Positions 34,440 to 44,275 of a stretch of DNA of 64,000 bases are shown here, piece by piece. Within the stretch, counting starts at the first letter, position 1. Each line of letters begins with the position of its first letter. A program made the translations under genes and the position numbers. The stretch comes from Mangrovibacterium sp041596335 (GTDB lineage Bacteria > Bacteroidota > Bacteroidia > Bacteroidales > Prolixibacteraceae). The stretch covers positions 1-64,000 of the forward strand of contig NZ_JBFHIT010000013.1 in the NCBI RefSeq assembly GCF_041596335.1, given 5' to 3'. Below the pieces are notes generated by a model, which was given only the letters and a program-made list of their open reading frames with translations, had not been told where the DNA came from and made no database searches.

Positions 34440-35927
34440 ATGAATACTAAAATAGTTCAAAAAATTGTTTTCACGGTCGCATTAACATTCGCTGCATTTA
34501 CATTCTCATGTACCGATGATTTTGTTAAAATCGACCCGGAATATTCCATTGATTCTGAAAACTATTTCAATTCAGAATCGGATTACTACAGCGCACTGGT
34601 AGCTGCCTACGATATGCTTCAATCAACTTATGCCAATGTGATTGTAGGTGAATTCGCGTCAGACAACACTCTTTGCGGTGGTGAAAGTGCGACCGACGTA
34701 GTTGGCTGGCAGCAAATAGATGACATGATCCATACGTCGTCAAACGACAACTTGCAAGATATTTGGAACTGGATGTTTGCCGGTGTACAACGCACCAACT
34801 ATTTCATGGAGTTTCAAGATAAAATCGAGTTCGATAGTAAAGAGCAAATGATCGGCGAAATTCGCTTTCTGCGTGCCTACTACTATTTCGAGCTGGTAAA
34901 ATGGTTTGGTCCTGTTCCGTTGAAAGTAGACGAACGCTTTACTTTGGGCGACGAGACCAGCATTCCCCGTTCATCGGTTTCGGAAGTTTATGCGCAAATC
35001 GAATCAGATTTGTTGTTTGCCGAATCAGTATTACCTGAAACTCCGACCGAAATTGGACGTGCTACTCGTGGTGCCGCTCAGGCTCTGCTCGGAAAAGCTT
35101 ATTTGTTTCAGGATAAATTTGACGAAGCTGCGTTGATTTTAGACGACCTGATTGATGATGGAAACTATACATTGGTGGAGGATTTCTCTGACATTTTCGA
35201 ATTTGCCGGAGAAAACGGATCTGAATCAATTTTTGAAGTCCAATATACCGATGTTGAAGGTGCCGCCTTTGGTTGTCTTCAATGTAGCGAGGGTAACGTA
35301 GCCGTTGGTTTCAGTGGCGTTCGCGGCTACTCAGGTCCATTGTACACTTCAGGATTCAGCTTTAACGTGCCAACACAAGAAGTAGTTGACGAGTTTGAAG
35401 ATGGCGACTCGAGAAAAGACGTGGCCATTTTGGATATTGAGGCGTGGTCTGCCGAAACCGGAGCAGAATACTCAACCGGATATGAACACACCGGCTATTT
35501 CAACCGGAAATACATTCCTCGCACAAGAAGTTCTGAAGCCCAGGGCGACCTGAACCTGACGAACCCAAACAACTACCGCGCAATCCGCTATGCCGATGTT
35601 TTATTGATGGCTGCTGAGGCTCACAACCGTAAATCGAGCCCGAACGACAGCAAAGCTCAAGGCTACTTAAATCAAGTCCGTGAAAGAGCGTTTGGCGACT
35701 CTGACCACAATATTACACTCACAGGTACTGCCCTGACCGATGCAATCTATCACGAACGTCGGGTAGAATTAATGGGCGAAGGACATCGTTTCTTCGATTT
35801 GGTAAGAACTGGTGAAGCAGCAGATGAAATTGATGGTTTTGTTGAAGGCAAACACGAAGTCTTCCCTATTCCGTTGGAAGAAGTTGAATTTTCGAATGGA
35901 AACTGGAGTCAAAACCCCAATTATTAA
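34440..35927 (+). CDS. SusD/RagB family glycan-binding lipoprotein
   Basis: A 495-residue outer-membrane lipoprotein that binds glycan and forms the lid of the SusC transporter. Lipobox in the signal sequence (AAFTFSCTDD). The SusD fold is seen in the N-terminal YSIDSENYFNSESDYYSALV, the TPR-like region FLRAYYYFELVKWFGPVPL, and the C-terminal RYADVLLMAAEAHNR followed by YHERRVELMGEGHRFFDLVR. It is 11 bases downstream of susC and surely translated from the same message. Confidence 0.95.
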   Translation: MNTKIVQKIVFTVALTFAAFTFSCTDDFVKIDPEYSIDSENYFNSESDYYSALVAAYDMLQSTYANVIVGEFASDNTLCGGESATDVVGWQQIDDMIHTSSNDNLQDIWNWMFAGVQRTNYFMEFQDKIEFDSKEQMIGEIRFLRAYYYFELVKWFGPVPLKVDERFTLGDETSIPRSSVSEVYAQIESDLLFAESVLPETPTEIGRATRGAAQALLGKAYLFQDKFDEAALILDDLIDDGNYTLVEDFSDIFEFAGENGSESIFEVQYTDVEGAAFGCLQCSEGNVAVGFSGVRGYSGPLYTSGFSFNVPTQEVVDEFEDGDSRKDVAILDIEAWSAETGAEYSTGYEHTGYFNRKYIPRTRSSEAQGDLNLTNPNNYRAIRYADVLLMAAEAHNRKSSPNDSKAQGYLNQVRERAFGDSDHNITLTGTALTDAIYHERRVELMGEGHRFFDLVRTGEAADEIDGFVEGKHEVFPIPLEEVEFSNGNWSQNPNY

Positions 35928-35946
35928 ACCAATAAATTCTTAAAAA

Positions 35947-38019
35947 ATGAAAAACTACAAAAATATACTTGCGCTGTTGTTTATCACGCTGTTCGCATTC
36001 TCCTGCACAACAGACGAAGATAAATTCTACTCGCTGGACTATATTCAGGCTCCGTCAAACGTTGACGCGGTCTTCGATATCACTCAGGACAATACCGGCT
36101 TGGTGACCATCGTTCCCAATGCCGAAGGAGCGACCCGATTCAATATCGATTTTGGCGACGGAACAGATTCAGGAGAAATTACCGGCCAAAGTTCGGTTAC
36201 ACATACTTATACTGAAGGTGTTTATTCGGTTGTGATAGCTGCAACCGGGATTACCGACCTCACAACCGAAGCAACCAAGGAGCTGAACGTGACCTTTAAA
36301 GCTCCTGAGGATCTGGTGGTGACGATTACTAAAAATGCTGCGAACCCAAAAATCGTATCTATCTCAGCAACGGCAACCTACGCCACCATCATAGATATTT
36401 ATTTTGGTGATGTGGAAGATGAAGAAGCGACTCACATTTTACCCGGAGAAACAGCAACAAACACCTATGCTGAGCCAGGTGACTATATCGTAAAAGTAAT
36501 TGCAAAAAGTGCCGGAGCGGCAACAACGGAATATACTGAAACGCTCACTATTGACGCGGCTTCCGATCCTATTAATCTGCCAATTGATTTTGAATCATAC
36601 CTGGTGAACTATGCCTTTGGCGATTTCGGCGGACTGTCGTCTTCAGTTATCGACAACCCTGACGCGACAGGCGTAAACACCAGCTCACGAGTAGCTCAGG
36701 CTGTAAAAGCCTCTGGCGCCGAAACCTGGGCCGGAACTGCTCTTACTCTGGAAAACCCGATTGACTTTTCAACCAAGACACTTTTCAAAGTGAAAGTTTG
36801 GTCACCAAAATCAGGCGCGGTCGTTAAGTTGAAATTTGAAAATCTGACCGACGGCAGCATCGCTTCCGAAGTAGACGCTACAACAACCGTAGCAAATGCC
36901 TGGGAAGAACTGGAATTCAACTTCTCGTCAATTGATGTGGCTAACGAATACCAAAAAGTGGTATTATTCTTCGACTTTGGAAACGTTGGTGATGGTTCAA
37001 CCTACTATTTCGACGGCGTGAAACAAGTAACTCCTCCAACCGAGGTATCTCCTCTTGCCGGAACATGGGTTATGGCTCCGGTGGCCGATGCGTTTTCTGT
37101 AGGTCCCGTCGAGGGCGAATATTGGTGGTGGGGTAACTCTGTCGATGACGTAACCCTTAGAGCTTGTTATTTCGATGATACCTACACCTTTGGTACCGAC
37201 GGATCTTTCAGCAACGATCTGGGAGGCGAGTCATGGATTGAAGGCTGGCAAGGTGGAAACGATGCTTGTGGAACTCCGGTTGCGCCGCACGACGGAACAG
37301 CAATGGCTACCTACGCTTACGATGAAGCCGCCGGCACTCTGACCATTGATGGAAAAGGGGCGTACCTGGGATTAGCCAAAGTTTATAACGGCGGTGAACT
37401 ACTCAGCCCCGACGATGCAGTTTCTTCAATCACCTACAAGGCCACCCTTTCGGATGACAATAGTGCATTGACACTGGTAATTGAAGTCGACGGTGGCTGG
37501 TGGAGATTCCAGCTGGTGAAATCAAGCGATGTTGTTGTTTCTCCGCTTGCCGGAACATGGCAAATGGCCCCCGAAGCCGATGCTCTGGGTGTAGGACCGT
37601 CCCTTGGCGATCTGTCTTATTGGTCAAACAGCGTTGACGATGTAACAACCAGAGCTTGCTTCTTCGACGACACCTATGTCTTTGGCAACGATGGTTCATT
37701 CAGCAACGTACTGGGTGACGACACCTGGGTTGAGGCATGGCAAGGTGGTAGTGATGCATGCGGTACACCGGTCGCTCCGCACGACGGAACAGCTGCTGCT
37801 ACCTTCACTTACGATGCCGTTGCCGGCACAGTAACACTCGACGGCAAAGGAGCCTACCTTGGTATTCCTAAAGCATACAACGGCGGTGAATTGAAGGACC
37901 CGGCCAATGCCCCCGAATCGATTACTTATGATATCGAGCTCTCGGAAGGAAATACAGTGATGATCCTGGACATTGAAGTCCTAGGTGCATGGTGGAGATA
38001 TAAGCTTGTGAAAAACTAA
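35947..38019 (+). CDS. Surface glycan-binding lipoprotein with PKD-like and duplicated C-terminal domains
   Basis: A 690-residue lipoprotein (lipobox LFAFSCTTDE). Residues ~35-205 hold two PKD-like Ig folds (FNIDFGDGTDSGEI). Residues ~210-360 form a jelly-roll-like carbohydrate-binding type domain (DFESYLVNYAFGDFGGL). Residues ~368-530 and ~532-690 are two copies of the same domain, each with W/G-rich start (AGTWVMAP), a CYFDDTYTFGTDGSFSN-type strand pair, and a QGGNDACGTPVAPHDGTA-type loop. It occupies the SusE/SGBP position after susD and very likely binds beta-glucan at the cell surface. No catalytic domain is seen. Confidence 0.8.
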   Translation: MKNYKNILALLFITLFAFSCTTDEDKFYSLDYIQAPSNVDAVFDITQDNTGLVTIVPNAEGATRFNIDFGDGTDSGEITGQSSVTHTYTEGVYSVVIAATGITDLTTEATKELNVTFKAPEDLVVTITKNAANPKIVSISATATYATIIDIYFGDVEDEEATHILPGETATNTYAEPGDYIVKVIAKSAGAATTEYTETLTIDAASDPINLPIDFESYLVNYAFGDFGGLSSSVIDNPDATGVNTSSRVAQAVKASGAETWAGTALTLENPIDFSTKTLFKVKVWSPKSGAVVKLKFENLTDGSIASEVDATTTVANAWEELEFNFSSIDVANEYQKVVLFFDFGNVGDGSTYYFDGVKQVTPPTEVSPLAGTWVMAPVADAFSVGPVEGEYWWWGNSVDDVTLRACYFDDTYTFGTDGSFSNDLGGESWIEGWQGGNDACGTPVAPHDGTAMATYAYDEAAGTLTIDGKGAYLGLAKVYNGGELLSPDDAVSSITYKATLSDDNSALTLVIEVDGGWWRFQLVKSSDVVVSPLAGTWQMAPEADALGVGPSLGDLSYWSNSVDDVTTRACFFDDTYVFGNDGSFSNVLGDDTWVEAWQGGSDACGTPVAPHDGTAAATFTYDAVAGTVTLDGKGAYLGIPKAYNGGELKDPANAPESITYDIELSEGNTVMILDIEVLGAWWRYKLVKN

Positions 38020-38031
38020 AAATAAGGTACA

Positions 38032-39675
38032 ATGAAAAGTATAACATATCTGATAGCCCTACTTCTGGGCGTCCAATTAATCTTCAGCGGGTGCGACGAT
38101 AACAACTACGAACTTGGGCAGTTGGTAACACCCTCAAATGTTGAAGTCTCCTATGAAATCGTTGGGGTCGACAGTGAAAACCCTTACGGAGATGGAACTG
38201 GCGTTGTAAACTTTACCGCCTCAGCCGACAATGAAATCACGTTCAACTATTCATTTGGTGATGGAAAAGACGATAAAATTGACGCTGATGGCACCATTTC
38301 TCATCAGTTTTCAAAAACGGGCATAGTTACCTATAACGTAACAGTTTCAGCAATTGGTACCGGTGGCCTTTCTGCATCCAAAACCATTCAGGTTGAGGTT
38401 TATAGCAGCTTTTCCGATGACGAAGCCCTTGAATTACTAACCGGAGGAAGCTCTAAAACCTGGTACTGGGCTGCTGATGAAGAGGGGCACATTGGACTGG
38501 GACCAAACTTCGAAGATCCAGCTAAAACCTATGACCAATGGTATTCTGCCGCTGCCTGGGAGAAAACCTGTATGTACGACGCTGTATTTGTATTCACTAA
38601 AACCGACGACGGAATGACATTCGAACAAACAGCCGGCTCGGCTTTTGTTCCCGGTACTTATGCTGGCACATTGGGAGTTACAGGCGACCTTTGCTATGGC
38701 GATGACGTTGTTCCCTCATTGTATGGAGTGAAAAATGTTTCGTTCTCTCCTGCTTCATCGATCGCAACGGTTGATGGCGGATACCGAGGAACAAGCATGT
38801 CGTTCTCCGATGAAGGTTTCATGTGTTGGTATGTTGGACAGAGCGAATTCGAAATTATTGAAGTTACCGCGACGACCCTGAAAGTACGTATTGAAGAAGA
38901 CGAAACATACGCCTGGTACCAAACCCTTACATCAATTGAACCTGGAACAGAAACAGCCGGCGTTGATGTTGAATATACAGACTTGGTCTGGTCGGATGAA
39001 TTTGAAACAGCTGGTGCTCCTGATGCTTCGAACTGGAATTACGACCTGGGTGCAGGTGGCTGGGGCAATGGTGAATCGCAAACCTACACCAGCAACACCG
39101 AGAACGTTAGCGTATCGGATGGTACCCTGAAAATTACAGCGAAAGCGGATGGCTCTTCCTACACTTCGGCTCGCCTTAAAACGCAGGATTTGTTCGCCTT
39201 TACATACGGACGGGTAGACGTAAGAGCTAAACTTCCGGTTGGCGGCGGTACCTGGCCAGCAATCTGGATGCTGGGCTCCAGCATTACAACTGCCGGATGG
39301 CCTGCTTGCGGCGAAATGGATATCATGGAAGCGATCGGAAACAATCCGGGTTATGTGCAGTGTGCACTCCACACTCCATCCAGCTCGGGCGCAACGGTAA
39401 ATATGGCAAGTACAACCGTTTCAGATTCTTCTGACGAATTCCACATCTATTCGGTGAACTGGTCACCCGACGAAATCTCTTTCCTGGTTGACGATGAAGT
39501 TTACTACACTTATGCTCCAGACACAAAAGATGCTGACACCTGGCCGTTTGACGCCAATCAGTTCATCATCCTGAATGTAGCAATGGGCGGAAGCTTAGGT
39601 GGAGAAATCGACGCTTCGTTTACTGAGGCAACGATGGAAATCGATTACGTAAGGGTTTACCAAAATATCGACTAA
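38032..39675 (+). CDS. GH16 beta-glucanase lipoprotein with PKD and extra N-terminal domain
   Basis: A 547-residue lipoprotein (lipobox QLIFSGCDDN). A PKD-like domain (~40-125, FNYSFGDGKDD), a ~160-residue domain (~135-300) resembling the duplicated domain of the preceding gene, and a GH16 catalytic domain (~318-547). The catalytic motif GEMDIMEAIG has nucleophile Glu428, Asp430 and acid/base Glu433. In the GH16 laminarinase group this cuts internal beta-1,3 (or mixed-linkage) glucan bonds. Probably displayed on the cell surface and makes the oligosaccharides that SusCD imports. Confidence 0.92.
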   Translation: MKSITYLIALLLGVQLIFSGCDDNNYELGQLVTPSNVEVSYEIVGVDSENPYGDGTGVVNFTASADNEITFNYSFGDGKDDKIDADGTISHQFSKTGIVTYNVTVSAIGTGGLSASKTIQVEVYSSFSDDEALELLTGGSSKTWYWAADEEGHIGLGPNFEDPAKTYDQWYSAAAWEKTCMYDAVFVFTKTDDGMTFEQTAGSAFVPGTYAGTLGVTGDLCYGDDVVPSLYGVKNVSFSPASSIATVDGGYRGTSMSFSDEGFMCWYVGQSEFEIIEVTATTLKVRIEEDETYAWYQTLTSIEPGTETAGVDVEYTDLVWSDEFETAGAPDASNWNYDLGAGGWGNGESQTYTSNTENVSVSDGTLKITAKADGSSYTSARLKTQDLFAFTYGRVDVRAKLPVGGGTWPAIWMLGSSITTAGWPACGEMDIMEAIGNNPGYVQCALHTPSSSGATVNMASTTVSDSSDEFHIYSVNWSPDEISFLVDDEVYYTYAPDTKDADTWPFDANQFIILNVAMGGSLGGEIDASFTEATMEIDYVRVYQNID

Positions 39676-39706
39676 TAATTTTCAGTCTAAACTGAACTAC
39701 TAATAC

Positions 39707-39743
39707 GGATAAGAGGGAGAGAATTCAATCTCCCCTCTTATCC
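39707..39743 (+). terminator. Long hairpin between the two GH16 genes
   Basis: GGATAAGAGGGAGA pairs with TCTCCCCTCTTATCC with one bulged base, loop GAATTCAA. No T-run follows, so it may be a processing or stability element or a weak terminator. A possible -7 (TAACTTTA, 39782-39789) stands just after it. Confidence 0.5.
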
Positions 39744-39807
39744 GATTATTCGCTGTACAGGTTTTCGGTACAGTTACAGGCTAACTTTATCTATAACACA
39801 AAATACA

Positions 39808-40662
39808 ATGAACGTTAGGAATCACATTTTCCTCATTTTTATCGCATGGAGTATGATCGCTTGCAACTCAACAAGCAAGCAAATGCAGACAGAAGAGACC
39901 TCACCGGATGACTACCAACTGGTTTGGAATGATGAATTTGATTATAATGGATTGCCGGATTCAACTAAATGGGCTTACGACACGGTTGGCAATGAATTCA
40001 AATGGGGAAACGAAGAAGCCCAACACTACACCGATGGACGCATTGAAAATGCGAGTGTAGCCCAAGGTGTACTGAATATTACCGCGCTTCGCGAAGATTA
40101 TCAGGATAAAAAATATACGTCGGCCAGGCTGATCTCGAAAGCCGACTGGCAATATGGAAAAATTGAAACCCGTGCAAAAATACCAGCCGGGCGAGGAACC
40201 TGGGCTGCAATCTGGATGATGCCCGGTGGCTGGAGCTTCCCCGATGGAAACTGGCCCGATGTGGGCGAGTTCGACATTATGGAACATGTTGGGCACGATC
40301 CCGGTGTTATTCATGCTTCCGCACATTCAAAAGACTACCAATGGCAGGTGGGAACTCAGAAAACGGATACTATCCACATTAACGATGCCACCACGGCTTA
40401 CCACTCTTATACCTGGGAGTGGACACCCGATTTCGTAAAAGCTTACGTTGACGACCAACTCTATTTCGTGTACGAAAATGAGGGTCTGGGAACATCGAAA
40501 TGGCCCTACGACAAGCCGTTTTACCTCATTCTGAATGTGGCTGTTGGCGGCCTGTGGGGAAACATTAAGGGAATCGACGATGAAGCTTTCCCTCAGACGA
40601 TGGAAATTGACTATGTAAGAATATACCAAAAAAAAGAGTCTCAATCGGACAACGCTGATTGA
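39808..40662 (+). CDS. GH16 beta-glucanase lipoprotein
   Basis: A 284-residue lipoprotein (lipobox SMIACNST) made of a single GH16 domain. The catalytic motif is GEFDIMEHVG with Glu154, Asp156 and Glu159, and WAAIWMMPGG plus the C-terminal NVAVGGLWGN and MEIDYVRIYQ are typical of laminarinases (endo-beta-1,3-glucanases). It differs from the preceding GH16 by lacking the binding domains, so it may work on shorter or already released chains. It lies 132 bases after the first GH16 gene behind a hairpin, possibly with its own weak promoter. Confidence 0.93.
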   Translation: MNVRNHIFLIFIAWSMIACNSTSKQMQTEETSPDDYQLVWNDEFDYNGLPDSTKWAYDTVGNEFKWGNEEAQHYTDGRIENASVAQGVLNITALREDYQDKKYTSARLISKADWQYGKIETRAKIPAGRGTWAAIWMMPGGWSFPDGNWPDVGEFDIMEHVGHDPGVIHASAHSKDYQWQVGTQKTDTIHINDATTAYHSYTWEWTPDFVKAYVDDQLYFVYENEGLGTSKWPYDKPFYLILNVAVGGLWGNIKGIDDEAFPQTMEIDYVRIYQKKESQSDNAD

Positions 40663-40786
40663 TGATTCATTTCTGACATCGGGTAACATTTGAAATTAAC
40701 CGATAAAAAAGGGTTTAAACTACGATCAGTACAGTGATGTAGAACAGCGGGGAGATGATGATTTTGAATTGAAAAAAAACTGATAA

Positions 40787-43700
40787 ATGAATAAACGTAA
40801 CATTTACTTAGGACAAACCTGTTTAAACAGTAACCAATCAAAGGTTGAAGGTACATTTGTTGATATCAACAACGAGAAATTCTACAAGATCAGTCAGGTA
40901 GATCAAATGCCCGACTTCTTTATGAGTATCGTCAGTGATTCGGATCATTGGATGTTCCTTTCCAGTAACGGGTCGTTATCTGCCGGTAGAAAAGATCGGA
41001 ACAATGCTTTGTTTCCGTATTATACCGACGATAAAATTCACGACTTCCACGATTTAACCGGACCTAAAACCGTGATTTTGGTTGAAAAGGACGACAAAAC
41101 GTTCCTCTGGGAACCGTTCTCAAAAAAGCAGAAAGGAATGTACTCAGTTCAAAGAAACCTGTATAAAAACACTTGCGGGAACAAAATCATCTTTGAAGAA
41201 ATCAACCTGGATCTGGGTCTCTCTTTTACCTATAGCTGGAGTAACAGCGAACGCTTTGGGTTTGTCCGCAAATCGGTTATCACAAATAAAAGCCACGACA
41301 ACTTAATAGTTGAAGTGCTCGACGGCATTCAGAATATCCTCCCCTACGGAATTGACTATAACTTTCAGAATGAATACAGCAACTTGCTGGATGGCTACAA
41401 AAAGAACGAGTTACTGCCGGAATCCGGACTCGGTCTCTTCATGCTAAGTGCAATTCCGGTTGACCGCGCCGAACCAAGCGAATCGTTGAAAACCACAACG
41501 GTATGGTCATACGGACTTGATGAAAAACGGAAGGTTCTGGTATCGGCCAAACAACTCGAAAACTTCAAACTTGGTCTCCCTGTTGAAACCGAAACTGATG
41601 TAAGAGCAACCCGTGGCGCTTATTTTGTAAACACAACAATAGAATTGGCTAAAGAGGCCAGCAAAGCGTGGTACATTGTTGCCGAGATTAATCAGGACAA
41701 TACTGCTGTTGCCAATCTGAACCAATTCATTCTTAGCAGCGACCAGATTATCAGCCAACTTAATGAAAACATTGAGACGGGAACTTCAAACCTTAAAAAG
41801 ATTGTTGCCAATGCTGATGGCCTGCAGATGAGCCACGAAACGCTCTGCTCTGTTCGCCATTTCACCAACACAATGTTCAATGTGATGCGTGGTGGTATCT
41901 TCACAAACAACTACACGGTCGACACAGCCGATTTCAAGCACTATGTGTCGCAAATAAACAAATTGGTTAACAAGCAATGGGGCGATTGGCTCAATCAACT
42001 GCCAACCGAAATTCAATATGACGATTTGCTGAAACAAGCCGAAAAAACCGGCAATGCGGATCTGATGCGGATTAGCTACGAATATCTTCCGCTCACATTC
42101 AGCCGCCGACACGGCGATCCAAGCCGTCCATGGAACGTTTTCTCCATTGAAACAAAAAATAATGATGGCTCTCCGAAACTGAACTACCAGGGCAACTGGC
42201 GCGATATCTTCCAAAACTGGGAGGCATTAAGCCTGTCGTATCCGGAGTTTATTGAAGGAATGATCAGCAAATTTGTAAACGCGTCGACTCCTGACGGATA
42301 CAACCCCTACCGGATTACCCGCGAAGGGATTGATTGGGAGTGTCCCGATCCGGAAGACCCATGGGCGTATATCGGCTATTGGGGCGACCACCAAATTATC
42401 TATCTCGAAAAGTTCCTCGAACTGTCACAAAAATATCATCCGGCCAAACTGGACGAATTGTTGCACCTCGACATTTTCGCCTATGCCAACGTCCCCTATC
42501 GCATAAAGCCATACAGCGAGATGGTGAAAAACCCACAGGACACCATTGTTTTTGATGCCAACCTGAATGCAGCGATCAAAGCTTCGGTGAGCCAAATTGG
42601 CGCCGACGCCCGCCTTTTGCAAACCAAAAACAGTGAGGTATACCGCGTTAACCTAACCGAAAAGATACTGGTGACCTTGCTGGCAAAGCTGAGTAATTTT
42701 ATTCCCGAAGCGGGTATCTGGCTGAACACCCAGCGCCCCGAATGGAACGATGCGAATAACGCGCTGGTCGGAAACGGAGTGTCAATGGTGACACTTTATT
42801 ACCTGCGACGTTTCCTGAACTTCTGGATCGGTAAATTTAGCCACACATCACTTGAAAAAGTCGCCATTTCCGAAGAAGTTAAAACCTTACTCGACAGCAT
42901 CCACAAGCTGTTTGCCGAAAATAAAGCCCTGCTTGAAAGTGGATTTTCCAACGCCGACAGACGTCGTTTTGCCGACAGCTTGGGAGAAGCGGCCAGCAGC
43001 TACCGCGACCGGATTTACAACGATTCATTCTCCGGTGCAAAATCAGAAGTGTCGGTTAACGATTTGCTGAATTTCAGCAACCTTTGTCTGGCCTATATGG
43101 ATCAGTCGATTCGCGCAAACAAACGCCCCGATGGACTTTACCATGCCTACAACCTGATTTCGTTTGCCGACGATAGCGTTTCTATTCGTTATCTCTACGA
43201 AATGCTCGAAGGACAAGTGGCTGTTTTGAGCTCAGGCTACCTTTCGGTAACTGAGAGTCTTGACGTAATGAATGCGCTTAAAGCCAGCAAATTGTTCCGT
43301 CCCGACCAATACAGCTACATCCTGTACCCGGACCGTGATCTTCCGCGTTTTGAAGCCAAAAACAACATTCCGGATGAACGCATGAAGGCTTCATCCCTAT
43401 TAACCAAACTGATTGAAGACAACAATACGTCGATCCTTTCGCGCGATGTAACCGGTGTATGCCATTTCAACGGCACCATCCGGAATGCCGACACATTGGA
43501 GAAAGCGTTGAACCAACTTAACGCCGACAAATACGGACACCTTCTTCAGCAAGAAAAACAACTCATTCTGGATGCATTCGAAGAAATTTTCGATCACCAG
43601 TCGTTTACCGGCCGCTCGGGCACTTTCTTCGCCTACGAAGGCCTTGGCAGTATTTATTGGCACATGGTTTCCAAGTTGTTACTTGCCGTACAGGAATGCT

Positions 43701-44248
43701 ATTTCGATGGAGTGACACAGGGTGCCAATCCGGCAACTTTGGGCAAAATAAAAGATCACTACTATGAAATTAAGGCAGGTCTTGGCTTGTACAAATCGCC
43801 TGATTTATATGGTGCCTTCCCGATTGACGCATACTCGCACACACCGGCCCATGCCGGCGCTAAACAACCCGGAATGACCGGTCAGGTGAAGGAAGACGTT
43901 ATTTCGCGAATGGGCGAACTGGGTGTTCATGTTGACCGGGGAGTAATCTCGTTCAAAACCTCGTTGATGAATCCGCTGGAAATGTTGAAAGAAGCAGACA
44001 CCTTTGAGCATACCGATATCAGCGGCCAAACTCAAACGATCGACCTTCAACCCGGGCAACTGGCCTTTACAATCTGCCAGGTTCCGGTGGTCTACGAAAT
44101 ATCTGATGAAAACAAGACGCTCATTTCCTACGCCAACGGACAAGAAACGGTGCTAAAAGGTCATGCGATCGGAGAGAATATCAGCACACCAATATTCCGT
44201 CGCGATGGCTCAATCACCGGAATTAAGGTGTCATTCACGAAGCTATAA
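40787..44248 (+). CDS. GH149-type beta-1,3-oligoglucan phosphorylase (GH94-like)
   Basis: A 1153-residue enzyme with no signal peptide (MNKRNIYLGQ), so cytoplasmic. The size and the sequence (NYQGNWRDIFQNWEALSLSY, then WECPDPEDPWAYIGYWGDHQ, the candidate catalytic Asp near 524, and TGRSGTFFAYEGLGSIYWHM) match the GH149 beta-1,3-glucan phosphorylases rather than the shorter GH94 cellobiose or chitobiose phosphorylases. It would split beta-1,3-gluco-oligosaccharides with phosphate into glucose 1-phosphate and a shorter chain, saving one ATP per glucose. Its place in a GH16/GH17 locus supports that substrate. GH94 or another related phosphorylase remains possible. Confidence 0.82.
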   Translation: MNKRNIYLGQTCLNSNQSKVEGTFVDINNEKFYKISQVDQMPDFFMSIVSDSDHWMFLSSNGSLSAGRKDRNNALFPYYTDDKIHDFHDLTGPKTVILVEKDDKTFLWEPFSKKQKGMYSVQRNLYKNTCGNKIIFEEINLDLGLSFTYSWSNSERFGFVRKSVITNKSHDNLIVEVLDGIQNILPYGIDYNFQNEYSNLLDGYKKNELLPESGLGLFMLSAIPVDRAEPSESLKTTTVWSYGLDEKRKVLVSAKQLENFKLGLPVETETDVRATRGAYFVNTTIELAKEASKAWYIVAEINQDNTAVANLNQFILSSDQIISQLNENIETGTSNLKKIVANADGLQMSHETLCSVRHFTNTMFNVMRGGIFTNNYTVDTADFKHYVSQINKLVNKQWGDWLNQLPTEIQYDDLLKQAEKTGNADLMRISYEYLPLTFSRRHGDPSRPWNVFSIETKNNDGSPKLNYQGNWRDIFQNWEALSLSYPEFIEGMISKFVNASTPDGYNPYRITREGIDWECPDPEDPWAYIGYWGDHQIIYLEKFLELSQKYHPAKLDELLHLDIFAYANVPYRIKPYSEMVKNPQDTIVFDANLNAAIKASVSQIGADARLLQTKNSEVYRVNLTEKILVTLLAKLSNFIPEAGIWLNTQRPEWNDANNALVGNGVSMVTLYYLRRFLNFWIGKFSHTSLEKVAISEEVKTLLDSIHKLFAENKALLESGFSNADRRRFADSLGEAASSYRDRIYNDSFSGAKSEVSVNDLLNFSNLCLAYMDQSIRANKRPDGLYHAYNLISFADDSVSIRYLYEMLEGQVAVLSSGYLSVTESLDVMNALKASKLFRPDQYSYILYPDRDLPRFEAKNNIPDERMKASSLLTKLIEDNNTSILSRDVTGVCHFNGTIRNADTLEKALNQLNADKYGHLLQQEKQLILDAFEEIFDHQSFTGRSGTFFAYEGLGSIYWHMVSKLLLAVQECYFDGVTQGANPATLGKIKDHYYEIKAGLGLYKSPDLYGAFPIDAYSHTPAHAGAKQPGMTGQVKEDVISRMGELGVHVDRGVISFKTSLMNPLEMLKEADTFEHTDISGQTQTIDLQPGQLAFTICQVPVVYEISDENKTLISYANGQETVLKGHAIGENISTPIFRRDGSITGIKVSFTKL

Positions 44249-44275
44249 AAACGCTGAAAAAAAAAACGAACTACT

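Noticed and set aside
40787..44248. GH94 cellobiose or chitobiose phosphorylase as the call for the large enzyme
   Set aside because: Length above 1100 residues and the beta-1,3-glucan context fit GH149 better; kept as an alternative.
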